DNA of 64,000 bases, taken from positions 5,779,614-5,843,613 of the forward strand of contig NZ_AP018290.1 in NCBI RefSeq assembly GCF_002368415.1, read 5' to 3'. The DNA is from Calothrix sp. NIES-4105 (lineage in GTDB: Bacteria > Cyanobacteriota > Cyanobacteriia > Cyanobacteriales > Nostocaceae). Positions 1-8,447 of the stretch are shown here, in pieces; the first letter of the stretch is position 1; each line of letters opens with the position of its first letter. Both the position numbers and the translations under genes were made by a program. Under the pieces are notes generated by a model. That model was not told the origin of the DNA, searched no databases, and was given only the letters and a program-made list of their open reading frames with translations.

Positions 1-516
1 AACGGCTCAAATACTTTAATTCGTAAGCAAGCAATTGAGTCAACAGGAGAGTTTGATTCTACACTGAAATCTTGTGAAGATTGGGACTATTGGTTGCGAC
101 TAGCGGCTCGTTGGCATTTTGTTGTTGTTCCCAAACACCAAATTCTTTATCGTCGTTCAACAGGAGCAATGTCTTCTAAAGTTGAGGTGATGAAGCAAGC
201 ATGTATTATAGTCATGGAAAAGGCATATCGCGCGGCGCCACCAGAACTTCAATATCTAAAAAATCAAACCTTTACTTCTTTTCACAAATACTGTGCTGAT
301 TTATACCTAAAGCATAGTACCAATCTAAGTGGAGTCAAAGAGGCTGGACGGCATTTGTGGAGCGCAGTCCGGCTACAGCCACAGACTTTACTAAACAAAA
401 GATTTCAAAAGTTAATACTCAAATTTTTATTGCTACGAATATTCTCACCTGGAATTACTAACAATTTTCTTGAGTTGATCACAAAAATCCGCGCGCGTCA
501 ACCTCTAACCCAATGA
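1..516 (+). CDS. Glycosyltransferase family 2, C-terminal part (5' end outside window)
   Basis: The frame is open from base 1, so the gene starts upstream of the window. The visible part begins with NGSNTLIRK and contains EDWDYWLRLA, the acidic motif that in GT2 enzymes holds the catalytic base near the end of the GT-A fold. It is followed by an Ile/Leu-rich helical tail of about 100 residues ending at TGA 514-516. Such enzymes transfer a sugar from a nucleotide donor to a growing cell-surface polysaccharide. It is followed 28 bases later by a GH5 glycosidase gene on the same strand, suggesting one transcription unit. The acceptor and donor cannot be read from the sequence. Confidence 0.85.
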   Translation, partial: NGSNTLIRKQAIESTGEFDSTLKSCEDWDYWLRLAARWHFVVVPKHQILYRRSTGAMSSKVEVMKQACIIVMEKAYRAAPPELQYLKNQTFTSFHKYCADLYLKHSTNLSGVKEAGRHLWSAVRLQPQTLLNKRFQKLILKFLLLRIFSPGITNNFLELITKIRARQPLTQ

Positions 517-544
517 TGAAAATGTTTTCAAGATTAATAATGCT

Positions 545-1663
545 ATGCACACTTTATCGCGTTCTAAATTTCTACGCTTGGCACTTCTTTCCATTTGTAG
601 TGGACTTGCAGCTGCCAACTGTAGTATTGTGAAGGCAACAAATGAGTCTAAGTTTACATTCAAAGCCAGCCGACTAAACACACTATCCAAAGGTTTTAAT
701 CTTGAACACTGGCAGGGGCACGAACTGACAGATGGATTTTATACACAGGCAAGTCTATTAGAGTACAAAAGTTTAGGTTTGACTTATACCAGGCTACCAG
801 TCGTTTTGTGGAGATTTTTAAATGATAATAACCCAAGTGTCTTGAAGACAGATTATCTTGCTGCTTTAGATACGATTGTTCAGATGCACGTTAACACGGG
901 GTTAGGAATTATTGTATCTCCTTTCAATCATCCCTATGAGTTATACTCAGACCCTGTTATAGAAGCAAGATTTATAGCTTTCTGGAAAGCTTTTGCTAGT
1001 CACTTGAGCAGCACCGATCCAGAAAAAGTTTTTTTGGAAGTAATGAACGAACCTTCGGCAAAAACAGCTGAAGACTGGAATAAAGTCCAGGTTAAACTAA
1101 TTGCAGCAATTCGCTCAGGCGCACCAAATCATACAATTATTGCCAGTTCAAACCTGAGAGTTGCAGTCAATGATTGGGATAATATTCAAGCGCTTCTAGA
1201 TACTCAAATTGTAGAAGATAAAAACGTAGTGTATAACTTCCACTGTTACGTTCCATTTGTCTTTACACATCAAGGTGCTACCTGGGGATGGCACGCTTTG
1301 CAATTTATGAAAAATATTCCTTACCCTTCAACCCCTCAAGCAGTCGCACCAATGTTATCGTCCATTCGAGACTCTGAGGCTAAATCAGCAGTAGAGAATT
1401 ATGGTAAGGAAGAATGGAATAAAGATAAGTTCCTAAAAGTCTTATCGCCAATTGCTGAATGGGCGAAAACTAACGAAGTTTCTGTAATATGTAATGAGTT
1501 TGGAGCGATACCGTGGGTAGCTCCTAGAGATTCTATGCTTCGCTATTTAAAAGATATTACACAAGTTTTTGAAACCTATGGAATTGGTTGGGGGCATTGG
1601 TTTGGGTTGAATATGCAGGACACAGAAGTTATGCAAGCACTTGGACTTAAACCTTTATTGTAA
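545..1663 (+). CDS. Glycoside hydrolase family 5 (cellulase-like), exported
   Basis: 372 residues. Residues 1-31 look like a signal peptide (basic start, hydrophobic LRLALLSICSGLAAA). The GH5 barrel follows, with the acid/base Glu in VMNEP (about residue 169), a conserved HCY (about 233) and the nucleophile Glu in CNEFGA (about 318); a Trp-rich end GWGHWFGLN matches the family's substrate cleft. The family hydrolyses beta-1,4-type glucans or mannans with retention. Its position between glycosyltransferase genes (5 bases before the next start) suggests trimming or release of an exopolysaccharide rather than biomass degradation; that is inference. Cys26 follows AAN, which is a poor lipobox, so lipid attachment is doubtful. 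Confidence 0.85.
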   Translation: MHTLSRSKFLRLALLSICSGLAAANCSIVKATNESKFTFKASRLNTLSKGFNLEHWQGHELTDGFYTQASLLEYKSLGLTYTRLPVVLWRFLNDNNPSVLKTDYLAALDTIVQMHVNTGLGIIVSPFNHPYELYSDPVIEARFIAFWKAFASHLSSTDPEKVFLEVMNEPSAKTAEDWNKVQVKLIAAIRSGAPNHTIIASSNLRVAVNDWDNIQALLDTQIVEDKNVVYNFHCYVPFVFTHQGATWGWHALQFMKNIPYPSTPQAVAPMLSSIRDSEAKSAVENYGKEEWNKDKFLKVLSPIAEWAKTNEVSVICNEFGAIPWVAPRDSMLRYLKDITQVFETYGIGWGHWFGLNMQDTEVMQALGLKPLL

Positions 1664-1668
1664 AAAAT

Positions 1669-3132
1669 ATGAAAAACTTTTCAAAGTCGCTAAATATTTC
1701 GTCCGACTTATTGACATATTTCAATTCTGGGTTGAATCAAAACATCAAGCTCAGTAACGGGAATATCCAAGAGTCGCTACCTGTAAACACGCAGTCAGAA
1801 CCGACGATCGCTTTACTGCCTTTTGGTGATTTAATCGAAGACTTTTTGGACAGTCTCGGAGTATCATTTGAAGCTTTCTGTAAAGAATTTACGGGCAGTT
1901 GGATGTTTGGTTACATCGATGCTCTGCGTCTTTATGGTGTGCGGACGGTACTTTTCTGTTTTTCGGCTAATGTAGCAGAACCATCGCGTTTTACACATGT
2001 GCCTACTGGCGCCACAATCTGCGTACTGCCTGCTCCCAAAATCTACCGTGCTTACCGTACTGTTCGGCGCCGAGCGCTGAATGCGTCAGGAGTAAGTGAG
2101 AACGAGAAGTTTAGCGATGTCCACGCTACCCTTGGTACGCGCGCTTCCTTAGTAGTAACATTCAAAGACGCAATTAAAAACTTAGGTTCTTACCTATCTA
2201 CACCTCTAAAGTTACTTGCTCAGGAACTACGACGTGAGGGTTGTAATGCCATTTTGTGCCAAGAGTACGAGTACGCGCGCTTTGACGCTTGCGTGCTTTT
2301 AGGCAAGTTGATGCGTTTACCAGTGTTTGCTAGTTTCCAAGGAGGAGACAAACAGCACAGTTTCCTCGAATACCCTTTGCGTCCATTGGCAATGCGAGCA
2401 TGTGCAGGATTAATTATCCCTACCTTAACAGAGAGCCAGCGAGTAAGTGCCTCCTATAAAGTATCGTCTGCTAAAATAGCTCGGATATTCAACCCACTAA
2501 ATATAGCATCATGGGGTGCTATTGACCGTGACAAAGCACGGACTGCGCTTGGTATTGGGCTTGATGCTTCTGTGGTAGTGTGGCATGGGCGTGTTGAGAT
2601 CGAGCGCAAGGGGCTGGACGTGCTGCTAGAGGCTTGGTATCAAATTTGCAGTAAACGACCAGGAAAAGACCTGCGGTTACTGCTAGTGGGAACCGGTAGC
2701 GACGCGAACAAACTAGAGGGGCGCCTTAAAACTATGCAACTGCCGGGTGTAATGTGGGTAAACGAATTTGTGCGCGATCGCAATCAAATTCAACAATACC
2801 TTTGTGCTGCTAATGTTTATACCCTACCGTCCCGCCATGAAGGCTTTCCAGTGGCGCCAGTTGAGGCAATGGCTTGTAGTTTACCTGTGGTAGCCGCTGA
2901 TGCCCCTGGTGTGCCTGACATTTTTGAGGAGGGCGAAGCACATGGTGGCATCCGGGTGCCGCGCGGTGATGCGACGGCGTTGGCATTGGCACTTGGTCGC
3001 GTTCTAGATGATGAGGCTTGGGGACGCGAACTTGGCAAGCGCGCCCTTAATCGAGCCGAGAACTACTTTTCGCCTGAAGCAATTGGCAAGCAATTGCATG
3101 ACTTTTTATACTTATCTCAAAACTTGCCCTAA
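1669..3132 (+). CDS. Glycosyltransferase family 4 (GT-B)
   Basis: 487 residues. The C-terminal half is a typical Glycos_transf_1 domain: a VWHGRVEIERKG start, LLLVGTGSDANKL, then RHEGFPVAPVEAMACSLPVV (about residues 388-408), carrying the E-x7-E nucleotide-sugar binding motif. The N-terminal half is the acceptor domain and is longer than usual, with an insertion rich in basic residues at about 120-160. It starts 5 bases after the GH5 stop, so the two are probably co-transcribed. Role: addition of a sugar to an exopolysaccharide repeat unit; the sugar is not identifiable. Confidence 0.85.
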   Translation: MKNFSKSLNISSDLLTYFNSGLNQNIKLSNGNIQESLPVNTQSEPTIALLPFGDLIEDFLDSLGVSFEAFCKEFTGSWMFGYIDALRLYGVRTVLFCFSANVAEPSRFTHVPTGATICVLPAPKIYRAYRTVRRRALNASGVSENEKFSDVHATLGTRASLVVTFKDAIKNLGSYLSTPLKLLAQELRREGCNAILCQEYEYARFDACVLLGKLMRLPVFASFQGGDKQHSFLEYPLRPLAMRACAGLIIPTLTESQRVSASYKVSSAKIARIFNPLNIASWGAIDRDKARTALGIGLDASVVVWHGRVEIERKGLDVLLEAWYQICSKRPGKDLRLLLVGTGSDANKLEGRLKTMQLPGVMWVNEFVRDRNQIQQYLCAANVYTLPSRHEGFPVAPVEAMACSLPVVAADAPGVPDIFEEGEAHGGIRVPRGDATALALALGRVLDDEAWGRELGKRALNRAENYFSPEAIGKQLHDFLYLSQNLP

Positions 3133-3189
3133 AACAAATTTTGGGCTAATATAGCATTCCTATATGAGTTGTAAAATCTCTTCTTTTCT

Positions 3190-3229
3190 TCCTTTGTGTC
3201 CTTTGTGCCCTTTGTGGTTCATTCTCGAA
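3190..3229. repeat. Dispersed CACAAAG-type heptamer repeat
   Basis: The sequence CCTTTGTGTCCTTTGTGCCC followed by TTTGTGGTTCA is a run of degenerate CTTTGTG heptamers. Close relatives occur in this window near 41011-41242 (both orientations) and 60883-60914. It lies in the 289-base gap between the GT4 gene and the next gene; the rest of that gap shows no gene. Confidence 0.75.
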
Positions 3230-3421
3230 TTATAAATTTTATGAATGATGCGCGGACTGCTATAGCTTAAGTAAGCTGCCATGCTTACTAATTAATAGTT
3301 TTAATTAATGTTAAAGGTTGAAAGAGTATACTCTAATAAAGAGTACTCTTATTTTTTTGCTCCCTATTTTTGTATCATAACAGTTGCAAAGCGTTGTCAG
3401 AATTTGTAAAGGTAAGGCTAG

Positions 3422-4324
3422 ATGGAAATAATAGAAAAAATCAAACGTATACCCAACAGAATCAAGAGAATTGTTTTACAATTTGCAGTTTTTAAAATTG
3501 TATCAGAACTGTTTTATAAAAAACAAGTTGAAAAACATGTTAATCATTTACCTGAAATATACTCAGAAGATTTAACCTTGATTGAGTCTTTGCGTCAGGA
3601 AGGAGCTTTTATAACCTCTTTAGAAGAACTAGAAATTCCCACCACATCCCAACTGCTTGTTGGCGCCGAAAAGCTAGTACCAGAATTACTAACCTTCAAG
3701 AGCGATCAATCTAGGAATTCAAATCATGTAGAAAGTCTACCTTTGTTCAAATTAATGAAGTACCCAGAAATTTTTATGTGGGGACTCGAAGAGCGATTGC
3801 TTAATATTATAGAAAATTACATTGGTCTTCCTGTACTATATCATGGCGCCCATTTTCGCAGGGAAGTTGCTAATGGAAAACTAATCGGTGTAAGGCAATG
3901 GCATACAGATGTGGAAGACCATCGCATGGTCAGAATCATAGTTTACTTGAATAATGTGACTTTAAATGGTGGATCGTTTGAATATATTTCAAAATATTTA
4001 ACTTCATCATTACGTAAAACTCTTCGATACACCTCTGGTTTCGTCTCAGATGAAATTATGAAAACTTTTGTACCTACATCAGATTGGAAACCTTGCCTAG
4101 GACGTTCTGGCACAGTAATTTTTAGTGATACACGCAATGTTTTTCACCGTGCCAGACCACCTGTAGAAGCAGACCGATTTTCAATCACTTTTTCCTACAC
4201 TTCTAGACGACCCATAGCAATCTTTAATAAAGTTATATTGACTAGAGATGAGTTCCTAGAAATTTCCAGCAGACTTTCAATACGTCAGAGGCAGTGTATT
4301 TTAGGCTATAATAACTGCTTTTGA
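3422..4324 (+). CDS. Phytanoyl-CoA dioxygenase-like 2OG-Fe(II) oxygenase
   Basis: 300 residues. The HxD pair of a 2-oxoglutarate/Fe(II) dioxygenase is seen in RQWHTDVEDH (about residue 160), the distal His in NVFHRARPP (about 240), and the 2OG-binding Arg in DRFSITFSY about ten residues later. The spacing and order fit the PhyH superfamily. The first 140 residues are less conserved. Placed among glycosyltransferases, it may hydroxylate a carbohydrate or lipid precursor; similar genes occur in polysaccharide and natural-product loci. The substrate cannot be inferred. The start ATG is preceded by TAAAGGTAAGGC, a plausible ribosome site. Confidence 0.7.
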   Translation: MEIIEKIKRIPNRIKRIVLQFAVFKIVSELFYKKQVEKHVNHLPEIYSEDLTLIESLRQEGAFITSLEELEIPTTSQLLVGAEKLVPELLTFKSDQSRNSNHVESLPLFKLMKYPEIFMWGLEERLLNIIENYIGLPVLYHGAHFRREVANGKLIGVRQWHTDVEDHRMVRIIVYLNNVTLNGGSFEYISKYLTSSLRKTLRYTSGFVSDEIMKTFVPTSDWKPCLGRSGTVIFSDTRNVFHRARPPVEADRFSITFSYTSRRPIAIFNKVILTRDEFLEISSRLSIRQRQCILGYNNCF

Positions 4325-4518
4325 GTAATGTGTTTGTGTCTTAAAACCGATTCTACGACCACCTGGATATCCAAGTGGATAATTATTACACTTTGTTTGG
4401 ATGCTATCAGCTTTATACCTAGTTTAAGCCGAATGATAGTATCTAGATTGCGATATCCGAGGTTACTATACTAGTAGTACAAACTGAAATATTGGCTCAA
4501 ACAAAGCCAGTTTTAAAA

Positions 4519-5547
4519 ATGAAAAAAGTTTCTGTAATTATTCCGGTTTATGGAGTCGAAAATTACATAGCTGCTACGGTACAATCCGTTCTCGATCAGA
4601 CTTATAAAAATATTGAGATTCTTATTATTGATGATGCAACTCAAGACAAGAGTATAGAAATTTGTCAACAATTTACAGACTCTAGAATTAAAATTATTCA
4701 CCAAGCAAATAGAGGGCTAGCTGGAGCTAGGAATACTGGTATTCGCCATGCCCAAGGTGAATATTTAGCTTTTATAGATGGAGATGACCTTTGGGCGCCT
4801 CAAAAGCTGGAAAAACATGTTGCTCACCTGGAAAATTCACCCAATGTTGGTATTAGCTTTAGCCGCTCTCTCTTTATAGACGAAGCTGGAAAATCATTAG
4901 GCACGTACCAGATGCCTAAACTTACAGGAATCACTACACCCTACTTATTAGGTCGCAATGCAGTTGGGAATGGCTCGGCTGCCGTAATTCGCAGAGAAGT
5001 TTTTGAAGCGATTAAATTTCAAGATAATCTTCACGGTACCGTAGAAGATTTTTATTTTGATGAACATTTCCGCCGTTCAGAGGATATGGAATGTTGGATA
5101 AGGATTTCCATTCAGACTGACTGGCTTCTTGAGGGCATTTCTGAGGCTTTAACTTTATATCGAGTCAATTCAAGCGGGCTTTCAGCAGATATTTTCAAGC
5201 AACTAGATTCTTGGGATCAGGTGATTGAAAAGACACGTTCCTATGCAAAAGAAATAGTTGCTCAATGGGAAAAACAGGCAAGAGCTTACCAGCTACAGTA
5301 TTTAGCTCGCAATGCAGTTCGTCTTAAAGCAGGTTCAATAGCTGTACAACTGATTAATCTAGCTCTAGTGACAAACTGGCGAATTCTTCTTGAGAAACCG
5401 CGCGGCACGATTTTGACCTTTGTCGCTGCCTATTTCCTTTGGCTTTTGCCGCAGTCTATTTATAGTTTAATTGAGACTCTTGGTTTAAAAGTAACAGGAG
5501 CTAACCAAAAACGCCGTATTCTTACTGAGCAACTTTTAATTAATTAA
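4519..5547 (+). CDS. Glycosyltransferase family 2 (first of a tandem pair)
   Basis: About 342 residues from ATG 4519. A TTG 27 bases upstream is in frame, but the tandem paralogue starts at the Met equivalent to 4519 (MKKxSxIIPVY). GT-A motifs: SVIIPVYGVENYI at the N-terminus, IDDAT, and the metal-binding acidic cluster FIDGDDLW (about residue 86). SEDMECWIRIS supplies the catalytic-base region. C-terminal hydrophobic stretch LTFVAAYFLWLLPQSIY could contact the membrane. The next gene, 48 bases on, is a close copy. Function: sugar transfer in exopolysaccharide assembly. Confidence 0.88.
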   Translation: MKKVSVIIPVYGVENYIAATVQSVLDQTYKNIEILIIDDATQDKSIEICQQFTDSRIKIIHQANRGLAGARNTGIRHAQGEYLAFIDGDDLWAPQKLEKHVAHLENSPNVGISFSRSLFIDEAGKSLGTYQMPKLTGITTPYLLGRNAVGNGSAAVIRREVFEAIKFQDNLHGTVEDFYFDEHFRRSEDMECWIRISIQTDWLLEGISEALTLYRVNSSGLSADIFKQLDSWDQVIEKTRSYAKEIVAQWEKQARAYQLQYLARNAVRLKAGSIAVQLINLALVTNWRILLEKPRGTILTFVAAYFLWLLPQSIYSLIETLGLKVTGANQKRRILTEQLLIN

Positions 5548-5595
5548 CGCGCATTAATTAACGCGGATTCACTTAAATTAATAGGATAGGCATAA

Positions 5596-6618
5596 ATGAA
5601 GAAATTTTCTATTATCATTCCAGTATACAATGCTGAAAAATATATAGCTGATACAGTGCAATCGGCTCTTAATCAAACTTACAAAAACTTTGAGATACTG
5701 ATTATTGACGATGCTTCCCCTGACCGAAGTATAGAAATTTGTCAACAATTCACAGACCCAAGAATTAAAATTATTCGTCAACAGAATCGGGGACTGGCTG
5801 GGGCGAGAAATACTGGCATTCGCAATGCTCAAGGAGAATATTTGGCTTTTTTAGATGCTGATGATCTTTGGTTGCCAGAAAAATTAGAGAAACATGTTGA
5901 GCATCTGGAAAATGCCCCAAACGTTGGAGTTAGTTTTAGTCGTTCTGCTTTTATCGATGAGAATGGGCAATCTTTGGGTATCTATCAACTACCATTACTT
6001 AAAGGTATTACCCCATCCATAGTTCTTTGCCGAAACCCAATTAGCAACGGCTCGGCAGCGGTCATTCGCAGAGAAGTTTTTGAAGCAATTAAATTTCAAG
6101 ATAATCTTCACGGTACTGAATCCGATTGTTATTTTGATGAAAAGTTCCGCCAATCAGAAGACATAGAATGTTGGATACGCATTTCTGTTCAGACTAATTG
6201 GCTTCTTGAGGGTATTCCTGAAGCCTTGACATTGTATCGAGTAACTTCAAGTGGGTTATCAGCTAACTTGCTTCAACAGTTAGATTCTTGGGAAAAGGTG
6301 ATTTCCAAGGCTAACTCATACGCTCCAGAACTAGTTGCTAAATGGGGAACACTCGCTAGAGCCTACCAGTTGCGATATTTAGCTCGCAGAGCAGTAAGTC
6401 TCCAAGATGGTTCAATGGCTGTAAAACTAGTTAATAAAGCTTTAGCAAACAACTGGCGTATCATTCTTACTGAACCGCGTCGTACTCTTTTGACCATAGC
6501 CGCAGCTTATATGATTTTGCTTTTACCCCAGTCTCTTTACAATCCAATTGAGACTGTTGCTTTAAAGAGAACAGGAGCTACCCAAAGGCGCCGCATTTTG
6601 CAAGACCAATCTAGTTAA
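5596..6618 (+). CDS. Glycosyltransferase family 2 (second of a tandem pair)
   Basis: 340 residues, visibly a duplicate of the gene just upstream, with long shared stretches such as RREVFEAIKFQDNLHGT and shared C-termini. GT2 motifs: FSIIIPVYNAEKYI, LIIDDAS, LAFLDADDLW with the acidic cluster, and SEDIECWIRIS. AGGATAGGC precedes the ATG and is a plausible ribosome site. The copies differ mainly at 100-180 and in the tail, suggesting an altered acceptor or donor. A probable intrinsic terminator follows at 6654. Confidence 0.9.
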   Translation: MKKFSIIIPVYNAEKYIADTVQSALNQTYKNFEILIIDDASPDRSIEICQQFTDPRIKIIRQQNRGLAGARNTGIRNAQGEYLAFLDADDLWLPEKLEKHVEHLENAPNVGVSFSRSAFIDENGQSLGIYQLPLLKGITPSIVLCRNPISNGSAAVIRREVFEAIKFQDNLHGTESDCYFDEKFRQSEDIECWIRISVQTNWLLEGIPEALTLYRVTSSGLSANLLQQLDSWEKVISKANSYAPELVAKWGTLARAYQLRYLARRAVSLQDGSMAVKLVNKALANNWRIILTEPRRTLLTIAAAYMILLLPQSLYNPIETVALKRTGATQRRRILQDQSS

Positions 6619-6653
6619 TAATTGTGTATCCCAAGCGCCTTAACCTACTGATA

Positions 6654-6684
6654 ACCCCTCCACTCTGCTGAAGGGGTAATTTTT
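6654..6684 (+). terminator. Probable intrinsic terminator after the glycosyltransferase pair
   Basis: ACCCCT pairs with AGGGGT across a 12-base loop, followed by AATTTTT. It separates the glycosyltransferase run from the signalling block that begins at 6838. Confidence 0.6.
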
Positions 6685-6837
6685 GTATAAAATAGAAAGT
6701 AAAAAAATAAATTTACTTTGATATTATACCAAAAATACGTAGAATAATTTATACTTAAAATTATTCGGTATTATCGAACTAAAGAAACACTAGTCAGGCA
6801 GTTATCAATAATTAGTAAATTAGTAAGAACAAATAGA

Positions 6838-8052
6838 ATGGCTGCGCTACCCCTAAATGAAATGGCAAGGCTGCAAACACTTCGCCAATATCGTATTTTA
6901 GACACTATTAATGAAGCTACCTTTGATGACCTTACCCGTTTAGCGGCACAAATTTGTGGCACTCCCATAGCTTTAATCAGCCTAATTGATGAGTCTCGTC
7001 AGTGGTTCAAATCAAAAGTTGGATTAGATGTTGATGAAACGCCGCGCGACCTAGCGTTCTGCGCCCACGCAATTTTGCAGCCCAATAGCGCTTTAATTAT
7101 TTCAGATACATTACTCGACCACCGATTTGCCACCAACCCACTAGTAACTTTTGACCCTAATATTCGGTTTTATGCTGGTGTCCCACTAGTGACATCACAG
7201 GGACATGCGCTAGGGACACTCTGTGTTATTGACCGTGTTCCACGACAGCTTACAAAAGAACAAGTGCAAGCGTTGCATACCTTAAGTCGTCAAGTCATTG
7301 CCCAATTAGATTTAAGGCTTAATTTACATAAGCTAGAACGTAGAACTAATGATGAACGCCAACAGTTTGAAAATTTAATCTCTGCCCTTTCTCATCATAT
7401 GCGTACTCCGTTGCTAGCAACTCGCGGTACTCTACGTGCTATGTTAGGTGGAGCTTTTGGTTCTATAAACGACACTTGGAGACAGGTGTTTGAAAATTTC
7501 TACTCCTCTAATGAGGAGATTCTCAAACTTGTCGAAGCCCTCTTAAATGTTTCTCGCTATACAAGTAAGTGTGGTAATCTGAGTTGCGAGATTATTGATT
7601 GGAAAACTATTTTTACAAGAGCTATTAAAAGCAGCAATAACACGAGTAAAAAAAAGTGCGAAATTACTTATAAAATTGCTCCCTCACTACCGACTGTCTG
7701 CGGTGATGAGTTTGAAATTCAACAGGTCGTGCAAAACCTGCTTGATCATGCTGTACTTCGCAGTGAGCATTCTGGGCAAATCACCCTTGAAGTGGCGCCG
7801 CTTGGATTTGACAAAATAAAGGTATTAGTACATTACTACGGACTAGAGATTGCTGCTCAAGAAAAGCAAAAATTGCATCACTTTGCTACTGCATACAATC
7901 GACATAGCGAAGCAGAGCTAGGTTTCTACTTATGTCGTTTGATTGTAGAAGCTCACGGAGGCATGATTGATGTCGAAAGTACTTTATCGGATGGTAACAC
8001 CTTCTGGTTTACCCTGCCTGCTGCTCCAGATGTGGCTAGATTACAAACATGA
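6838..8052 (+). CDS. GAF-domain histidine kinase, probably ATPase-defective (copy 1)
   Basis: 404 residues: GAF domain about 20-160, HisKA about 175-245, HATPase_c about 285-393. The phospho-acceptor region reads LSHHMRTPLL, so the His (about 186) is present but the usual following Asp/Glu is His. The N-box reads QNLLDHAV instead of NLLDNA, the G1 box DxGxG is replaced by HYYGLEI, and the G2 box is ELGFYLC instead of GLGLYLC. Known HATPase chemistry needs these residues, so autokinase activity is doubtful; it may act as a regulatory subunit of the true kinase encoded at 11349 (inference). A paralogue lies at 16182. Its stop overlaps the start of a GH74 remnant (ATGA). Confidence 0.88.
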   Translation: MAALPLNEMARLQTLRQYRILDTINEATFDDLTRLAAQICGTPIALISLIDESRQWFKSKVGLDVDETPRDLAFCAHAILQPNSALIISDTLLDHRFATNPLVTFDPNIRFYAGVPLVTSQGHALGTLCVIDRVPRQLTKEQVQALHTLSRQVIAQLDLRLNLHKLERRTNDERQQFENLISALSHHMRTPLLATRGTLRAMLGGAFGSINDTWRQVFENFYSSNEEILKLVEALLNVSRYTSKCGNLSCEIIDWKTIFTRAIKSSNNTSKKKCEITYKIAPSLPTVCGDEFEIQQVVQNLLDHAVLRSEHSGQITLEVAPLGFDKIKVLVHYYGLEIAAQEKQKLHHFATAYNRHSEAELGFYLCRLIVEAHGGMIDVESTLSDGNTFWFTLPAAPDVARLQT

Positions 8053-8258
8053 TTCGTGAATTGAAAAATTATTTAGTAAAAGCAGGTTTTGCTAGCACCT
8101 TTATACTAAGTAGTATTATAGCATTTGCACCCTTTAAACCGACTTGTAGTACAACTAAGAAATATTACTGGAATAATGTCTCGATAGGGGGAGGTGGTTA
8201 TGTTACATTGCCTCTGTGGAGCAAGCTCATTTATTTGCGTTGGGGTTATCAGCAGTAA
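8049..8258 (+). pseudogene. GH74 xyloglucanase-like gene, N-terminal remnant
   Basis: Starts on an ATGA overlap with the GAF kinase stop. It encodes a basic, hydrophobic signal-peptide-like start and then YYWNNVSIGGGGYV and KLIYLRW, which resemble the opening of GH74 glucanases (W-x-NV-x-IGGGG-x-V, then LIYARTD). The frame stops after 69 codons, whereas GH74 enzymes are around 700 residues. The matching C-terminal piece lies 2.2 kb on at 10459, beyond an IS607-type element, so the gene was interrupted and mostly deleted. The family identification is from memory of the motif and is moderately secure. Confidence 0.6.
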
Positions 8259-8447
8259 CTCAAAAACATAGGATTTCATAGGATTATTAACTCTAAATTC
8301 TTGAAAATTCTAGGTTGATGGTTGTTATCCAGTTAATAGGTATAGTTCAGTTTTGTATAGTCCAATATAGGCGAACATGGCTTTCTATAATAGATAACTG
8401 CCATTTCTTCACAAAACTTTATAGAAGGATTGAAACTTAATTCTTAT

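Noticed and set aside
8416..8440. Possible CRISPR repeat (ATAGAAGGATTGAAAC)
   Set aside because: Single copy with no spacer-repeat array; more likely part of the IS607 element end.
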